Positions 7,759 through 19,429 of a DNA stretch of 64,000 nt are shown here, piece after piece. Position numbers and translations under genes: made by a program. Each line of letters begins with the position of its first letter. Positions within the stretch are counted from its first letter, which is position 1. Source of the stretch: Acetobacterium sp. (GTDB taxonomy: Bacteria > Bacillota > Clostridia > Eubacteriales > Eubacteriaceae); NCBI GenBank assembly GCA_028692885.1, contig JAQUWM010000005.1, positions 1 to 64,000 of the forward strand. Direction: 5' to 3'. The notes under the pieces were generated by a model. It saw only the letters and a program-made list of their open reading frames with translations, did not search any database and was not told the origin of the DNA.

Positions 7759-10700
7759 CTAATTTTTCCGATCAAGATTTCGTTTGGCGGTTTCCATCAT
7801 CAATTTAATACGGTTTAACTGATTGACTTCGCTGGCACCCGGATCGTAGTCGATGGGGGCAATATTGGATAGCGGATATTTTTGGCGGATCGGTTTAATC
7901 ATCCCTTTTCCCATCACATGGTTAGGCAGACAGGCAAAGGGTTGGACGCAGACAATATTCTCTACGCCATCTTCGATTAACTCCATCATTTCGGCGGTTA
8001 AGAACCAGCCCTCCCCACCCTGATTACCAAGTGAAATTAGCTCTTGCGCCTTTTTAGCTTTTTTCTCAATGGTGGACGGGGCATGGAAGTGGCTGCTTTC
8101 TGCCAGTGCAATCTTCATATTCTTCCTTGAAAACTCTAATAACTTAATAATGAGTTTTGCCGACTTCATGGATCTTCTTTTGCCTGACAATTCCTCATAC
8201 TTAAAGACCTGGTTGTAACAGCAGTACAGGAAGAAATCCATTAAATCCGGCATGACCACCTCGGCACCTTCAGCTTCTAAGACGGCTTGGAGATTGTTAT
8301 TGGCCGTGGGATGGTATTTTACCAGAATTTCTCCCACGATCGCAACCTTGGGCAGTTTTTTATCGATTCGGGGCAGGGCATCAAATTCATTGACAATGGC
8401 CCGGACGTTTTCTTTAAAGTCACGGAGATTACCATTTTTCATCCCCGCTTTTATTTTTTTGCGCCAGTGTTGATATAGTTCTTCGGTTGATCCCGGATGC
8501 AGTTCATAGGGCCGGGTGCCGCTGACAACACGTTGCAGCAGATCGCCATAGACAATCCCCACTAACAGTCGGGTTAACAACGGCAAACTGAGCTTAAACC
8601 CGGGGTTCTTTTCGAGACCGATGGCACTGAGTGAAATGACCGGAATTTGGGACATCCCGGCTGATTCCAGGGCTTTTCTGATAAAAGCCACATAGTTAGA
8701 GGCGCGGCAGGGTCCCCCGGTCTGAGTCATTAATACCGATACATTATCGAGATCATATTTTCCCGATTTTAGCGCTGCCATAATCTGACCGGTGGTAATA
8801 ATCGTCGGATAGCAGGCATCGTTATTGACATAGGTTAAGCCTTCGTCAATAGCGGCATTATCGACGCTGGGCATGACCTCGATATGATAGCCATGTTTTT
8901 CCATGGCCTCTTCCAGAAAATCAAAATGGATCGGCGACATCTGCGGTGCCAGCAGCGTATGTTTCTTTTTCATTGCTTTGGTAAAGACCACCCGTTGTTT
9001 CATCGGCGTTGGTGCCACCACAATATTATTTTTCTCCCGTTCAATCATCGCCGCTTTTAGCGATCGCATCCGGATTCGGATGGCACCGAGATTATTGACT
9101 TCGTCAATTTTAATCAGGGTATAAATATTGCCATGGCTTTCCAGGATCTCCTGGGTTTGCTCCGAGGTCACCGCATCCAGTCCGCAGCCAAACGAAGTCA
9201 GCTGCACCAACTCGAGAAAATCATGCTGATTGACCACCTCCGCCGCCTTATATAAACGGCTATGATATTTCCACTGATCCAGAACCCGAAAGCGCTGTTC
9301 CTCTTTGGGATGGTAGAGATGGGCAATGGCATCTTCAGTGAGCACGGCCATGTCCAGACCGGTAATAATATGATCCAGACCATGATTGACCTCCGGATCG
9401 ATATGATAGGGCCGACCAGCCAAGACGATGCCTTTTTGCCCGGTTTCTTTTAAATAGGCAATCGTTTCTTCCCCTTTTTTCTCCATATCCCGACGGAAGG
9501 CTTCTTTCTCAGCAATAGCAGCATCCATGGCTTCAGTAATTTCCAGGCGATTGACGCCATAGACACCGAAAATTTCGGCCAACCGTTCTTCCAGCCGCTG
9601 ATCATTATCAAAGGGCAAAAACGGATTTAAGAAGGTAATGCCGGCTTTCTGGACATCATCCTGATTGTGTTTGATCGTTTCCGGATAAGACATAACAATT
9701 GGGCAATTATACCAGTTATCAACGTCATCAAATTCTTGTTCCTCATAAGGAATACAGGGATAGAAAATCAGACTGACCCCCTGTTCCAACAGTGCCTGAA
9801 TATGGCCATGGGCCAATTTGGCCGGATAGCAGACCGACTCTGACGGGATGCTCTCCATCCCTTTTTCATAAATCTTGCGATTGGATTCCGGGGATAACAC
9901 CACCCGATAGCCCAAATGGGTAAAAAAGGTATGCCAGAAGGGATAATTTTCATAGAGATTTAATACCCGGGGGATCCCAATACTGCCCCGGGGTGCCTCG
10001 CCTTCAGCCAGTGAGGGATAATTAAAAATCCGTTGATACTTATATTGATAGAGATTGGGCAGATCGGCATTTTTTTTGACATTCCCTTCGCCAATCTCGC
10101 AACGATTTCCGGTAATATGGCGGCTGCCGTCGTTAAAGCGGTTAATCGTCAGCAGACAATTATTACTGCAGCCGCCACAACGTTTGTGACCAACTTCGAC
10201 CTGGAAATCATCCAGCGCTTCTAAATCCAGAAGATTGCTGCGTTCCCCGGGGACATAGTTTTCCCGGGCGATTAACGCCGCACCAAAGGCTCCCATCAGG
10301 CCGGCAATATCCGGACGGATGACCTCTTTTTCAGTAATTTTTTCAAAGGTCCGCAGCACTGCCTGGTTGTTAAAGGTCCCCCCCTGGACAATGATATGCT
10401 CGCCCAATTCTTTGGGATTGTGGATCTTGATAACCTTCTGCAGGGCGTTCTTAATGACCGAATAAGACAGACCGGCCGAGATATCGCCGACTTCGGCGCC
10501 TTCTTTCTGAGACTGCTTGACCTTGGAATTCATAAAAACGGTGCAGCGGGTCCCCAGATCCACTGGGTTTTCCGCCATCAGTGCCGCTTCGACAAAGGCA
10601 TGCATGTCAAGATCCAATGATTTGGCAAAGGTTTCTAAGAATGAACCACAGCCGGAGGAACAGGCTTCATTGAGAATAATGCTGTCGATGGTGCCGTTTT

Positions 10701-11994
10701 TGATCTTCATGCACTTCATATCCTGACCGCCGATGTCGAGGATAAAATCGACATCGGGACAGAAATATTTGGCGCCCTTATAGTGGGCGATGGTTTCAAT
10801 TTCGCCAATGTCAATTTTTAAGGCTTTTTTAATCAGGCTTTCGCCATAGCCGGTAACGGTCGACTTACCAAGATAGACATCCGCCGGCAACGATCCGTAA
10901 ATTTCTTTGATTATTTTGATCGACTGAGCCAGGGGACTGCCCTCGTTGCCGCCATAGTAACTGTACAACAAAGCGCCGTCATTATCGATCACAACCGCCT
11001 TGGTAGTGGTGGAACCGACATCAATCCCTAAAAAGCAGCCGCCGCTATGATCTGCTAAGGCTTTTTTGACAACCTGATTTTTATCATGGCGTTCCCGAAA
11101 CTGCTTAAGCTCTGCCTCGTTTTTAAACAGCGGATCCAGCCGACCGACTTCATTTTCGGAAACCGAATCGAGGTTTTCAACCGCCGTAACCAGCTCTTTC
11201 AAATGCATTTTCGCTTCTTTTTCAGCCGAATAAGCCGCCCCGATGGCAACAAAGAGATTTGATTTATCAGGAAAAATAATCTGTTCTTTAGTCAGTTTCA
11301 GGGTTTCAATAAACCGTTGTCGCAGCTCTGACAAGAAATAAAGCGGCCCCCCTAAAAAAGCCACGTTCCCCCGGATCGGATGGCCGCAGGCCAGTCCACT
11401 AATAGTCTGGTTGACCACCGCCTGAAAAATCGAGGCGGCGATATCCGCTTTCTCAGCCCCTTCATTGATCAGCGGCTGAATGTCCGTTTTTGAAAAAACG
11501 CCACATCGTGAAGCGATTGGATAAATCATCGTGTGGGTTTTGGAGAGTTCGTTGAGTCCCTCAGCATCGGTTTTTAACAGCGTCGCCATCTGATCCACAA
11601 AAGCACCCGTTCCACCAGCACAGGTACCATTCATTCGTTGTTCAATGGTACCGGTGAAAAAGGTGATCTTGGCATCTTCGCCGCCCAACTCAATGGCGAC
11701 TTCAGTTCTGGGAATAACCCGATCGACAGCTAAAGTGCTGGCCACTACTTCCTGAACAAAGGGAATACCCAGCCATTGGGAGATCATCAGCCCACCGGAG
11801 CCAGTGACACAAACCCGCGCTTCCAAATCCCCCAGCTTTTGATAGGTTTCTTTTAAAAGATTAACGATGGTGACCTTGATGTTTGATAAATGACGCCGGT
11901 ATTCTTCATAGATGATTTCGTTTTGATCGTCAATAACCACTACTTTAATAGTTGTGGAGCCGATGTCAATGCCCATTTTATAATTGCTTTTCAT
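7759..11994 (-). CDS. tandem BadF/BcrA-type 2-hydroxyacyl-CoA dehydratase activase-related protein with C-terminal dehydratase-like region
   Basis: ORF 1411 aa; two ASKHA domains ([13 protein letters not shown] and [14 protein letters not shown]), [14 protein letters not shown] and [14 protein letters not shown]. Confidence 0.9.
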   Translation of the reverse strand: MKSNYKMGIDIGSTTIKVVVIDDQNEIIYEEYRRHLSNIKVTIVNLLKETYQKLGDLEARVCVTGSGGLMISQWLGIPFVQEVVASTLAVDRVIPRTEVAIELGGEDAKITFFTGTIEQRMNGTCAGGTGAFVDQMATLLKTDAEGLNELSKTHTMIYPIASRCGVFSKTDIQPLINEGAEKADIAASIFQAVVNQTISGLACGHPIRGNVAFLGGPLYFLSELRQRFIETLKLTKEQIIFPDKSNLFVAIGAAYSAEKEAKMHLKELVTAVENLDSVSENEVGRLDPLFKNEAELKQFRERHDKNQVVKKALADHSGGCFLGIDVGSTTTKAVVIDNDGALLYSYYGGNEGSPLAQSIKIIKEIYGSLPADVYLGKSTVTGYGESLIKKALKIDIGEIETIAHYKGAKYFCPDVDFILDIGGQDMKCMKIKNGTIDSIILNEACSSGCGSFLETFAKSLDLDMHAFVEAALMAENPVDLGTRCTVFMNSKVKQSQKEGAEVGDISAGLSYSVIKNALQKVIKIHNPKELGEHIIVQGGTFNNQAVLRTFEKITEKEVIRPDIAGLMGAFGAALIARENYVPGERSNLLDLEALDDFQVEVGHKRCGGCSNNCLLTINRFNDGSRHITGNRCEIGEGNVKKNADLPNLYQYKYQRIFNYPSLAEGEAPRGSIGIPRVLNLYENYPFWHTFFTHLGYRVVLSPESNRKIYEKGMESIPSESVCYPAKLAHGHIQALLEQGVSLIFYPCIPYEEQEFDDVDNWYNCPIVMSYPETIKHNQDDVQKAGITFLNPFLPFDNDQRLEERLAEIFGVYGVNRLEITEAMDAAIAEKEAFRRDMEKKGEETIAYLKETGQKGIVLAGRPYHIDPEVNHGLDHIITGLDMAVLTEDAIAHLYHPKEEQRFRVLDQWKYHSRLYKAAEVVNQHDFLELVQLTSFGCGLDAVTSEQTQEILESHGNIYTLIKIDEVNNLGAIRIRMRSLKAAMIEREKNNIVVAPTPMKQRVVFTKAMKKKHTLLAPQMSPIHFDFLEEAMEKHGYHIEVMPSVDNAAIDEGLTYVNNDACYPTIITTGQIMAALKSGKYDLDNVSVLMTQTGGPCRASNYVAFIRKALESAGMSQIPVISLSAIGLEKNPGFKLSLPLLTRLLVGIVYGDLLQRVVSGTRPYELHPGSTEELYQHWRKKIKAGMKNGNLRDFKENVRAIVNEFDALPRIDKKLPKVAIVGEILVKYHPTANNNLQAVLEAEGAEVVMPDLMDFFLYCCYNQVFKYEELSGKRRSMKSAKLIIKLLEFSRKNMKIALAESSHFHAPSTIEKKAKKAQELISLGNQGGEGWFLTAEMMELIEDGVENIVCVQPFACLPNHVMGKGMIKPIRQKYPLSNIAPIDYDPGASEVNQLNRIKLMMETAKRNLDRKN

Positions 11995-12050
11995 TGTTTT
12001 TTATGACCTCTTCTCTAACATGTCGGTTGTGATCTTTATCCTATCTGAAT

Positions 12051-13586
12051 TTAATCATATGCTTGATATAAGGGCTTTACCCGACGATATAATTGCTTGT
12101 ATAGTTTATTATAAATTCCTGTATATTTTATGGCATTTTCCGGGTCGGGTTCAAAGATCCGGGCTTTTCGGATCATCGCCTCACTGGCAGCTTGAATATC
12201 GGGATAATGGTTTAAGCCCACAAAGGTGGCCATGGCAGCACCCAAACCAGTGGTTTCAAAGGTCTGCACCCGGTATACCGGCCGATTTAAAATATCGGCC
12301 ATGATCTGAGCCACGCCATCGCTGCGGGAGCCACCGCCGGACAGCCCAACGGTCTGAATCGGAACCTTTGTTTTTTTTTCAATCAGCTCCAACCCTTCCA
12401 ATAAGGCATAGCCCAGACCTTCGATGATGGCCCGATAAATATGCCGTTTGTCATGTCCCTCGCTGAAGCCCATAAAAGTTCCACGGGCTTCGGGGCGAAA
12501 GGCTTCGCGGCCCCAATAGGGCTGATGAATCAGACCATCCGCTCCCGGCAGAGTTGTTTCCAGATAGCCCTCGAGGATCTCATGGATCACTTGGGGATCA
12601 GACTGCTCAAGAAATTCTCGGGCATACCAGTCCACCATCCAAAAGCCGTGATAAATTGTGACCTCGGGATTGTAGGCATCATTCTCAACCGCCGCAAAGG
12701 AGGGATAAAAAGGATACAGCTCAACGTATTTTTTTGTGGTAATCTCTACCGTAGCCTGAGTTCCCAGAGAAATACTGGCAATCTCCGGGGTCAATGCACC
12801 AACACCAATCGTCTCACAGCCTTTATCCGTCCCTGATGGCACAATCGGCAAGCCCATCGGCAATCCGGTGATTTCGGCAACTTCGGCGGTTAACTGACCA
12901 ATAATTTCGCAGGAATCAGTCAACTGATAGCATTTTTCCGGCTCGACTTGAAGAATCTGACTTTTTACATTGTATTTACCGCACCACTGCTTCTTTTTGG
13001 TATCAAAGGGCAAATGTCCGGCGGTGTTAGAACGGCTGTCAGCGATGTTTCCGGTTAAGCGGCTCAAAAAATAGGTCGACAGAAAAACAACCTTATCGGT
13101 TTTGGCCCAGATTTCCGGTTCCGAAACCTTAATCCAGTTGACATGAGCGGTCTTACTGAATGATTTGGCATACGCGCTGAAACCGATGCACTTAAACAGC
13201 AGGGCATAAGGCCAGGGATAGGGCAGCGGTTCTGCCAATTCCCGACGATCCAGCCAACTGATGAAATTGCGCAGGGGTTCACCCTTTTCGTCCACCACCG
13301 TGATGACATCACGCTGACAGGATACCGTCATCCCCTGGATTGTCAAGAACAAAGCCGGGGCTTTGGTCTTGAGCTCCTGAACCACCTTAACCAAAGCCTT
13401 CCAGAACATTTCCGGGGCCGCTTCTTTCCACTGAAAATGCTGTGAATAATAACCCGTGAATATTTCTTCGCTTTTGGCCAGTTCATTGCCCTGCTCATCA
13501 AAAATAATTCCCCGGAGTCCTCTGGTGCCGCAATCGATGGTCAAGACCGAATTCTTTTCTTTGATGCTCTTTTCATTGTTGTTCAA
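12051..13586 (-). CDS. FGGY-family carbohydrate kinase
   Basis: ORF 511 aa; LTIDCGTRGLRGIIFDEQGNE, GTDKGCETIGVG, VGLSGGGSRSDGVAQIMADILNRPV. Confidence 0.9.
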   Translation of the reverse strand: MNNNEKSIKEKNSVLTIDCGTRGLRGIIFDEQGNELAKSEEIFTGYYSQHFQWKEAAPEMFWKALVKVVQELKTKAPALFLTIQGMTVSCQRDVITVVDEKGEPLRNFISWLDRRELAEPLPYPWPYALLFKCIGFSAYAKSFSKTAHVNWIKVSEPEIWAKTDKVVFLSTYFLSRLTGNIADSRSNTAGHLPFDTKKKQWCGKYNVKSQILQVEPEKCYQLTDSCEIIGQLTAEVAEITGLPMGLPIVPSGTDKGCETIGVGALTPEIASISLGTQATVEITTKKYVELYPFYPSFAAVENDAYNPEVTIYHGFWMVDWYAREFLEQSDPQVIHEILEGYLETTLPGADGLIHQPYWGREAFRPEARGTFMGFSEGHDKRHIYRAIIEGLGYALLEGLELIEKKTKVPIQTVGLSGGGSRSDGVAQIMADILNRPVYRVQTFETTGLGAAMATFVGLNHYPDIQAASEAMIRKARIFEPDPENAIKYTGIYNKLYKQLYRRVKPLYQAYD

Positions 13587-13655
13587 AATTCATTCTCCCG
13601 CCATCAACTGATTTCGTATCATTATACCAAATAGTTGGACTGTGTAAAAGAAAAA

Positions 13656-13691
13656 GCGTTGAATAAAAAGAATTATCTTTTTATTCAACGC
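13656..13691 (-). terminator. intrinsic terminator downstream of RNase P RNA
   Basis: GCGTTGAATAAAAAG-aattat-CTTTTTATTCAACGC, T-rich on the minus-strand 3' side. Confidence 0.75.
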
Positions 13692-13717
13692 CTGATTTCC
13701 ACTGCTTTTATAAAGGT

Positions 13718-14060
13718 GATTTACTAAATCTATAAGCCGAGTTCTGTTTAAATAGTCATCTATCTTGATTTATTGTTGCCAATAAATTCTAGCGACCTAC
13801 CATAGGACAACGACGAGCAGCCGTCTTTCTAGGCCCGTTCTTGGTCTTGCTCCAGGTGGGGTTTACATAGCCGATGTGTCACCACACCGCTGGTGAGCTC
13901 TTACCTCACCCTTTCATCCTTACCATTGCTGGCGGTATACTTTCTGTTGCACTTGCCTTAGAGTCGCCTCCACCGGGTGTTACCCGGCACCATGCTCTTT
14001 GGAGCTCGGACTTTCCTCAACCAGATTACTCCGGGTGCGACTATCTGATTTACTAAATCA
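13718..14060 (-). ncRNA. rnpB: RNase P RNA component, type A-like
   Basis: Minus strand contains GAGGAAAGTCCGAGCTCC, GGTAAACCCC-like and GAACTCGGCTTATAG 3' signature; both ends carry GATTTAGTAAATC forming P1. Confidence 0.93.
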
Positions 14061-14124
14061 CTGTAGTATACACTTTCTTAACATAAACTTCAAGCCTTTT
14101 TCACCGATTATTAAAAATGAATCC

Positions 14125-15243
14125 CTAATAATTCACAATAAAATCCCGGGAGGATTCGGCCGCAATCATTTCCGGGCAGGCGTCTCCCAGACCAGCTTCC
14201 AGTATTTGTTTAAAGCAGTCGGTTACCCATTTCTCGGTACCATAATGGCCGGCATCCAGTACCCAGATATTATTTTCCAGAGCCCGTTGCCCATCGTGGT
14301 GTTTGAGATCACCGGTGATCAATACGTCAGCTCGTTTAGCTTTGGCCAGACCAATCATATCAGCCCCAGAACCGGAACAGATAGCCACCCGACGAACGAT
14401 ATCCGGCACCTTGCCAGCCCCTCTTAAGGCTGTCAGACCGAGCCGGTCTTTGGTATAGGCAATAAACTCCGCCGCATCCATGGGGTGACTGAAAACCCCA
14501 ATTTTTCCCAGTCCGTTTTCATTGATCAGCCCTCCGTTTTCCAGAGCGATCACATCATAGGCCATTTCTTCATAGGGGTGATTTCTTTTTAGAGTCGCAA
14601 TCAGATTTTTCAAATCTGGTGCCGCTACAATGGCTTCGATCCGGTCTTCGGAAACACAGGTCAGGGTATTGACGGCTCCAATAAAGGGGTTGGCACCCTC
14701 TAATGGCCGGAAGGTTCCCGTCCCGGATGAGCGATAGGTACAATAATCATAATCACCAATCGCTCCGGCTCCGTTTTTACCCAATACCTCGATGATTTTC
14801 TGGCTGGCTTCGACCGGCGTGAAAACGACCAGTTTATAATAAATAGCAGGATTGGAAAGTTCCAGGGTTTTGATATTGTCCAGACCCATTTTCTCAGCCA
14901 GGTAATGATTAAGCCCTTTTGCCGCCTTATCCAAATTGGTATGGGCCACATAAACCGCTACTTCATTTTTGATCAGCTGGGCAATGATCTGGCCCTTTTC
15001 CCAATCCGTTGACAGGGTTTTCAAGCCGTTAAAAATAAACGGATGATGGGCAACGATGAGATCTACTTTTTTGATGACTGCTTCTGTTACCACTTCGGTG
15101 GTGATATCGAGAGTCATCATGATCCGGTTGATCGACTGTTGCCGGGATCCCACCTGCAGACCAACATTATCCCAGTCTTCCGCCAATTTTTCTGGTGCAA
15201 GCGCTTCAATCGTTTGGATAATTTGATTTAGTTTGACAGACAT
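14125..15243 (-). CDS. Nif3-like dinuclear metal center protein (YqfO type)
   Basis: ORF 372 aa; APEKLAEDWDNVGLQVG, VDLIVAHHPFIFNGLK, VAYTNLD-type motif, C-terminal GHYGTEKW. Confidence 0.92.
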   Translation of the reverse strand: MSVKLNQIIQTIEALAPEKLAEDWDNVGLQVGSRQQSINRIMMTLDITTEVVTEAVIKKVDLIVAHHPFIFNGLKTLSTDWEKGQIIAQLIKNEVAVYVAHTNLDKAAKGLNHYLAEKMGLDNIKTLELSNPAIYYKLVVFTPVEASQKIIEVLGKNGAGAIGDYDYCTYRSSGTGTFRPLEGANPFIGAVNTLTCVSEDRIEAIVAAPDLKNLIATLKRNHPYEEMAYDVIALENGGLINENGLGKIGVFSHPMDAAEFIAYTKDRLGLTALRGAGKVPDIVRRVAICSGSGADMIGLAKAKRADVLITGDLKHHDGQRALENNIWVLDAGHYGTEKWVTDCFKQILEAGLGDACPEMIAAESSRDFIVNY

Positions 15244-15929
15244 TTTCTCACCTCATTCAGTTTTTCAATAAACAAACTGCTTTCCTGCCATTGTTTCATT
15301 GCCACCGCTGTGGTTTTTCCCTGGGTATTTCTGACAATCTGCTGTTCCAAAAATATTTTCCGATCGATCAGAGCAATGAGTAATGGATGTTTATGGGCAT
15401 AAAATTCAAAACCCAATTCATATTCGAGTGGGTTGGTAAAGGTCATCGCTCCCGGTTCGACAACAAGCACTTCGTAAACCCGGTCACCTTCCTGGGCCAA
15501 CTCTTCTTTAATGATAAAAAAACCGGATGATTCCAGATATTTCCGCAACACCGCCTGGTTATTCATCGGCTGGAGCACCAGTTTTTTCTTCTGCATGGCT
15601 ACATCGGGTTGGGCTTCCAGCAAATCGCGAATCAGCAGCCCCCCCATACCGGCCATTACAACGGCATCAACCTCCCCGGGCTTAAGCACAGAAAGACCCG
15701 AACCAAGTCGGGTCTCAATCTGTTTTTCCAATTGTTGTTCGCTGATAATTTTTTCAGCTTTTTTAAGCGGCTGCTGGTTGGTATCACTGGCGATTGCTCG
15801 GGTAACCATCTCGTTTTCCACCAGATACACCGGTAGATAGCCATGATCGGTGCCAATATCAGCCATCGATTCGGCTCCGGCAACGCAGTTGGCAATAACT
15901 TCAAGCCTTGGGCTTAGCTTTATCTTCAT
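15228..15929 (-). CDS. trmK: tRNA (adenine22-N1)-methyltransferase TrmK
   Basis: ORF 233 aa; MADIGTDHGYLPVYL, DAVVMAGMGGLLI; overlaps the nif3-like start as is typical. Confidence 0.9.
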   Translation of the reverse strand: MKIKLSPRLEVIANCVAGAESMADIGTDHGYLPVYLVENEMVTRAIASDTNQQPLKKAEKIISEQQLEKQIETRLGSGLSVLKPGEVDAVVMAGMGGLLIRDLLEAQPDVAMQKKKLVLQPMNNQAVLRKYLESSGFFIIKEELAQEGDRVYEVLVVEPGAMTFTNPLEYELGFEFYAHKHPLLIALIDRKIFLEQQIVRNTQGKTTAVAMKQWQESSLFIEKLNEVRKCLSN

Positions 15930-15930
15930 T

Positions 15931-17082
15931 TTAGGTTAAATAGTCCTTTAATTTCTTGCTGCGGCTGGGGTGTCTCAGTTTGCGTAAGGCCTTCGCTTCA
16001 ATCTGACGGATTCGTTCTCTGGTCACATTAAACTCTTTTCCGACTTCTTCCAGCGTCCGGGCTCGGCCATCGTCCAGACCAAAACGTAATCGCAACACCT
16101 TTTCTTCCCGTTCAGTCAGGGTGTTCAAGACCTCAATCAGCTGTTCTTTGAGCAGCGCATAGGATGCTGCTTCGGCTGGTGCCGGGGCATCTTCATCGGG
16201 AATAAAATCACCCAAATGGCTATCCTCTTCTTCCCCGATGGGTGTTTCCAGAGAAACTGGGTCCTGGGCGATTTTTTGAATCTCCCGCACCTTTTCTTCG
16301 GAAAAACCCATTTCCTTGCCAATTTCTGCCGGGGTCGGTTCCCGTCCATATTCCTGTAGCAATTGCCGGGAAACCCGGATCAGTTTATTAATGGTCTCGA
16401 CCATATGAACCGGGATCCGGATGGTTCTGGCCTGATCGGCAATGGCTCGGGTAATCGCCTGACGGATCCACCAGGTTGCATAGGTACTGAATTTAAAACC
16501 CTTGGTATAGTCGAATTTCTCAACCGCCTTGATCAAGCCGAGATTCCCTTCCTGGATCAGATCCAGAAATGACATCCCCCGTCCTACATAACGCTTGGCA
16601 ATACTGACGACCAAACGCAGGTTGGCTTCAGCCAACTCTTTTTTGGCTGAATCGTCGCCGGCTTCCATCCGACGAGCCAGAGCCATTTCTTCATCACCCG
16701 TCAATAGAGGTACCTTACCAATTTCTTTCAGGTATAAACGAACCGGATCATTGACGCTAACCGAGTCTGCCAGTTCAAGTTCTTTCTGATTTTCTTCTTC
16801 CAGCTCTGCGGCTTCCAGAGCCTCCAGTTCGAGATCCGTAAAGGCGATTTCGATCCCTTCTTTTTGGAGGAACAAATAGATTGAATCAATTTCATCGGGA
16901 TCGAGATCAATCTTTTCCAGAATTTCTTCGAAATCGTGATTATTTAAATTTCCTTTCGATTTTCCACGTTTTAATAGCTGCTGTACTTCCGGCATCAGCT
17001 CAATTGCGACTTTCTCGATTTTAATGATGTCGTCATCGATATCGATGATCACATCGTCGGTTTTTATTTTCTCCAGTTTCAT
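15931..17082 (-). CDS. rpoD: RNA polymerase primary sigma factor RpoD/SigA
   Basis: ORF 383 aa; [67 protein letters not shown]. Confidence 0.97.
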   Translation of the reverse strand: MKLEKIKTDDVIIDIDDDIIKIEKVAIELMPEVQQLLKRGKSKGNLNNHDFEEILEKIDLDPDEIDSIYLFLQKEGIEIAFTDLELEALEAAELEEENQKELELADSVSVNDPVRLYLKEIGKVPLLTGDEEMALARRMEAGDDSAKKELAEANLRLVVSIAKRYVGRGMSFLDLIQEGNLGLIKAVEKFDYTKGFKFSTYATWWIRQAITRAIADQARTIRIPVHMVETINKLIRVSRQLLQEYGREPTPAEIGKEMGFSEEKVREIQKIAQDPVSLETPIGEEEDSHLGDFIPDEDAPAPAEAASYALLKEQLIEVLNTLTEREEKVLRLRFGLDDGRARTLEEVGKEFNVTRERIRQIEAKALRKLRHPSRSKKLKDYLT

Positions 17083-17083
17083 C

Positions 17084-18865
17084 TTAGTGCCTCCCGTTTT
17101 CTTTCATCTTTTTCTTAATCTCTATGAATTGATTGGTGAGCCTGGCCACCTCATCGTCATTACCATTGGTTGATTCTCTCTTAATTTGTTCCGAGAGCCT
17201 GTCGAGTTGAGCTTCATTATAAAAACGATTCATTATTTCCAAAGCATCTTGATAATCTGATCGGGAGACCTCATCCTCGTTCATCATTAGCTCAACTATT
17301 TTTTTTACATCTTCTGATTCATCAAAATGTGCCATAATCTGATTGACTTCAATCCTGATTCCGGTTTTCTGCTTTTCCGAAATGGTTAGCAGCAGCTCCT
17401 GATACAACCGATCGGTCAGATAGTCAATCGGAAATCCATCGATGATTTCTGGTCTTTTAAAGCAATAGCGAATCGCTAATTCCTGAGCTTTTTGATAGGC
17501 TCGCGGAATTTTTAGCGGGGCTATATCGCTGGCGGTTACTGCCATCAATTGGGAAGGATTATCAGACTGCCGTTTTTTTGAACGAATGACCTCGCGCCGG
17601 ATCACTTCCTGATTAATTCCCGTTTCAGCGGCGACCATTTTGCTATAATAATCAATTTCAACTGATGTCTCAAGCTGTCTTAATACTTTAATTGCCTCAT
17701 TGCCATAGCGAAGCCTGCCGTCGGTTTGGGAAAGATCGTTGTTTCTTTTTAGTAATTCAAGTTCATACTCGACGATCGTCAAGGCTTTGGCAATAATGTC
17801 CACAAATCCCTGATATCCATATTTTTGGACAAAAGAATCGGGATCCTCATTTATCGGCAAGCTTAATATTTTAACATTTAAATTCGTCTTTTTCAAGATA
17901 GTTACGGCTTTTTCTGTTGCCGATCTGCCAGCGCTATCGCCATCAAAGGCAATAATCACTTCGCCAGCATAACGTTCCAGTATTTTTCCATGAAATGGCG
18001 TAAAGGCTGTACCCAATGCCGCGACAGTATTCCTGATCCCTTTTTCATACAAGGCGATCACATCCATATAGCCTTCAACAATTAACAACCGACCTTCTTC
18101 CATAAATTTTTTGCAGTGATTCAAATTGTAGAGTTCATAGCTTTTAGAAAAAATAGCGGTTTCCGGGGAATTAAGATATTTGGGAGCATTTTCTCCGGTT
18201 GTCATCAGGCGACCACCGAACCCGACAATCTGTCCCCGGGGATTAACAATTGGAAACATGATCCGACTCCGAAACCGATCATAATGGCGTTTGCTATCCG
18301 AAACCAGAACCAGACCTGAATCAAGCATTTCTGTGATGGAAAAGCCTTTAGTCTGGAGAAAGTCGGTTAATCGGCTCCACTCTTCACTGGCATAACCCAA
18401 GCCGAATTCGCGGATGGTTTCCTGACTAATCCCTCTTTGCCGCAGATAGTCGCGGGCCGGTGCATTTGTTTTTAAAACCTTATAATAATAGTTAGCCGCT
18501 TCCCGGTGCAATTCGTAGAGACGCTTCTTTTTTTCATATGCCTGGTGGTCTTCCGGTTGGTTCTGCTTTTCTGGCAAAATCATATTCACCCGAGCTGCCA
18601 GAAATTTAAGAGCATCGACAAAGGGTAATTTTTCCATTTCCATAATAAAGGTAATCACATTGCCGCCCGCGCCGCAGCCAAAACAATGGTATAATTGTTT
18701 TTCCTGGGAAACCGTGAACGATGCGGTTTTTTCATTATGAAACGGACATTTACCTTTACAAGAATGACCCACCCGTTTTAAGGTCATGTAACCCGAAGCA
18801 ACATCGACAATATCATTTGCTTCGATGATCGATTGTATCAATTCTTCCGAGTAGTAAGTTGTCAT
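17084..18865 (-). CDS. dnaG: DNA primase
   Basis: ORF 593 aa; zinc finger [39 protein letters not shown] toprim. Confidence 0.97.
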   Translation of the reverse strand: MTTYYSEELIQSIIEANDIVDVASGYMTLKRVGHSCKGKCPFHNEKTASFTVSQEKQLYHCFGCGAGGNVITFIMEMEKLPFVDALKFLAARVNMILPEKQNQPEDHQAYEKKKRLYELHREAANYYYKVLKTNAPARDYLRQRGISQETIREFGLGYASEEWSRLTDFLQTKGFSITEMLDSGLVLVSDSKRHYDRFRSRIMFPIVNPRGQIVGFGGRLMTTGENAPKYLNSPETAIFSKSYELYNLNHCKKFMEEGRLLIVEGYMDVIALYEKGIRNTVAALGTAFTPFHGKILERYAGEVIIAFDGDSAGRSATEKAVTILKKTNLNVKILSLPINEDPDSFVQKYGYQGFVDIIAKALTIVEYELELLKRNNDLSQTDGRLRYGNEAIKVLRQLETSVEIDYYSKMVAAETGINQEVIRREVIRSKKRQSDNPSQLMAVTASDIAPLKIPRAYQKAQELAIRYCFKRPEIIDGFPIDYLTDRLYQELLLTISEKQKTGIRIEVNQIMAHFDESEDVKKIVELMMNEDEVSRSDYQDALEIMNRFYNEAQLDRLSEQIKRESTNGNDDEVARLTNQFIEIKKKMKENGRH

Positions 18866-19085
18866 TTGTGTTATCCTTTTTATAAATAAAGTCTTGACTT
18901 TTAAGGGTCTATTATCTCTATTCTAAGTAAAATAGCATTCTCCTTGTTTTAATATCCTTTATTTTTAAATTTAAACAAAAATAAAGTTTCCTTAATCTTT
19001 CAAAAAATCATTAGTCAGTGGATAAAATTTAATTATTGGGGTAATAAAAAACTAATCACAATATTATTTAGAAAGAGGTATTTTT

Positions 19086-19340
19086 ATGGAAAAGAAACGT
19101 ATGATTGAAATCATTCATGAAAAAGTGAAAGTTGCCAATTTTGATGATCATGGGAAAGCCGTTCTCAGCATGGATGATGTAAAAGACGGCCAGATAATTA
19201 TGGATGTGCTGGCAGAATTAAAATCAGACAGTACCTTCGATTTTGACTTTGATTTGGACAAAATGTTATTAACTGTTTATAATCCCGATGATGACATCGA
19301 AGGATTCAAGCGAAGACACCCATCTCCTCAACATTGCTAA
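19086..19340 (+). CDS. small acidic protein of unknown function (84 aa)
   Basis: RBS GAAAGAGGTATTTTT before ATG; isolated plus-strand ORF followed by terminator hairpins. Confidence 0.6.
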   Translation: MEKKRMIEIIHEKVKVANFDDHGKAVLSMDDVKDGQIIMDVLAELKSDSTFDFDFDLDKMLLTVYNPDDDIEGFKRRHPSPQHC

Positions 19341-19385
19341 AAAACCAGCCCGATATCACCACACATTGTGGTGATGACCATTAAA

Positions 19386-19424
19386 AGGCTCCATTGGACT
19401 AGACCAATGGAGCCTTTTTATTGT
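19386..19424. terminator. bidirectional intrinsic terminator between convergent genes
   Basis: GGCTCCATTGG-actaga-CCAATGGAGCC followed by TTTTTATT. Confidence 0.75.
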
Positions 19425-19429
19425 TTAGC

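Noticed and set aside
13874-14056. 60-aa ORF (+) at 13874-14056
   Set aside because: Lies inside the RNase P RNA gene on the opposite strand.
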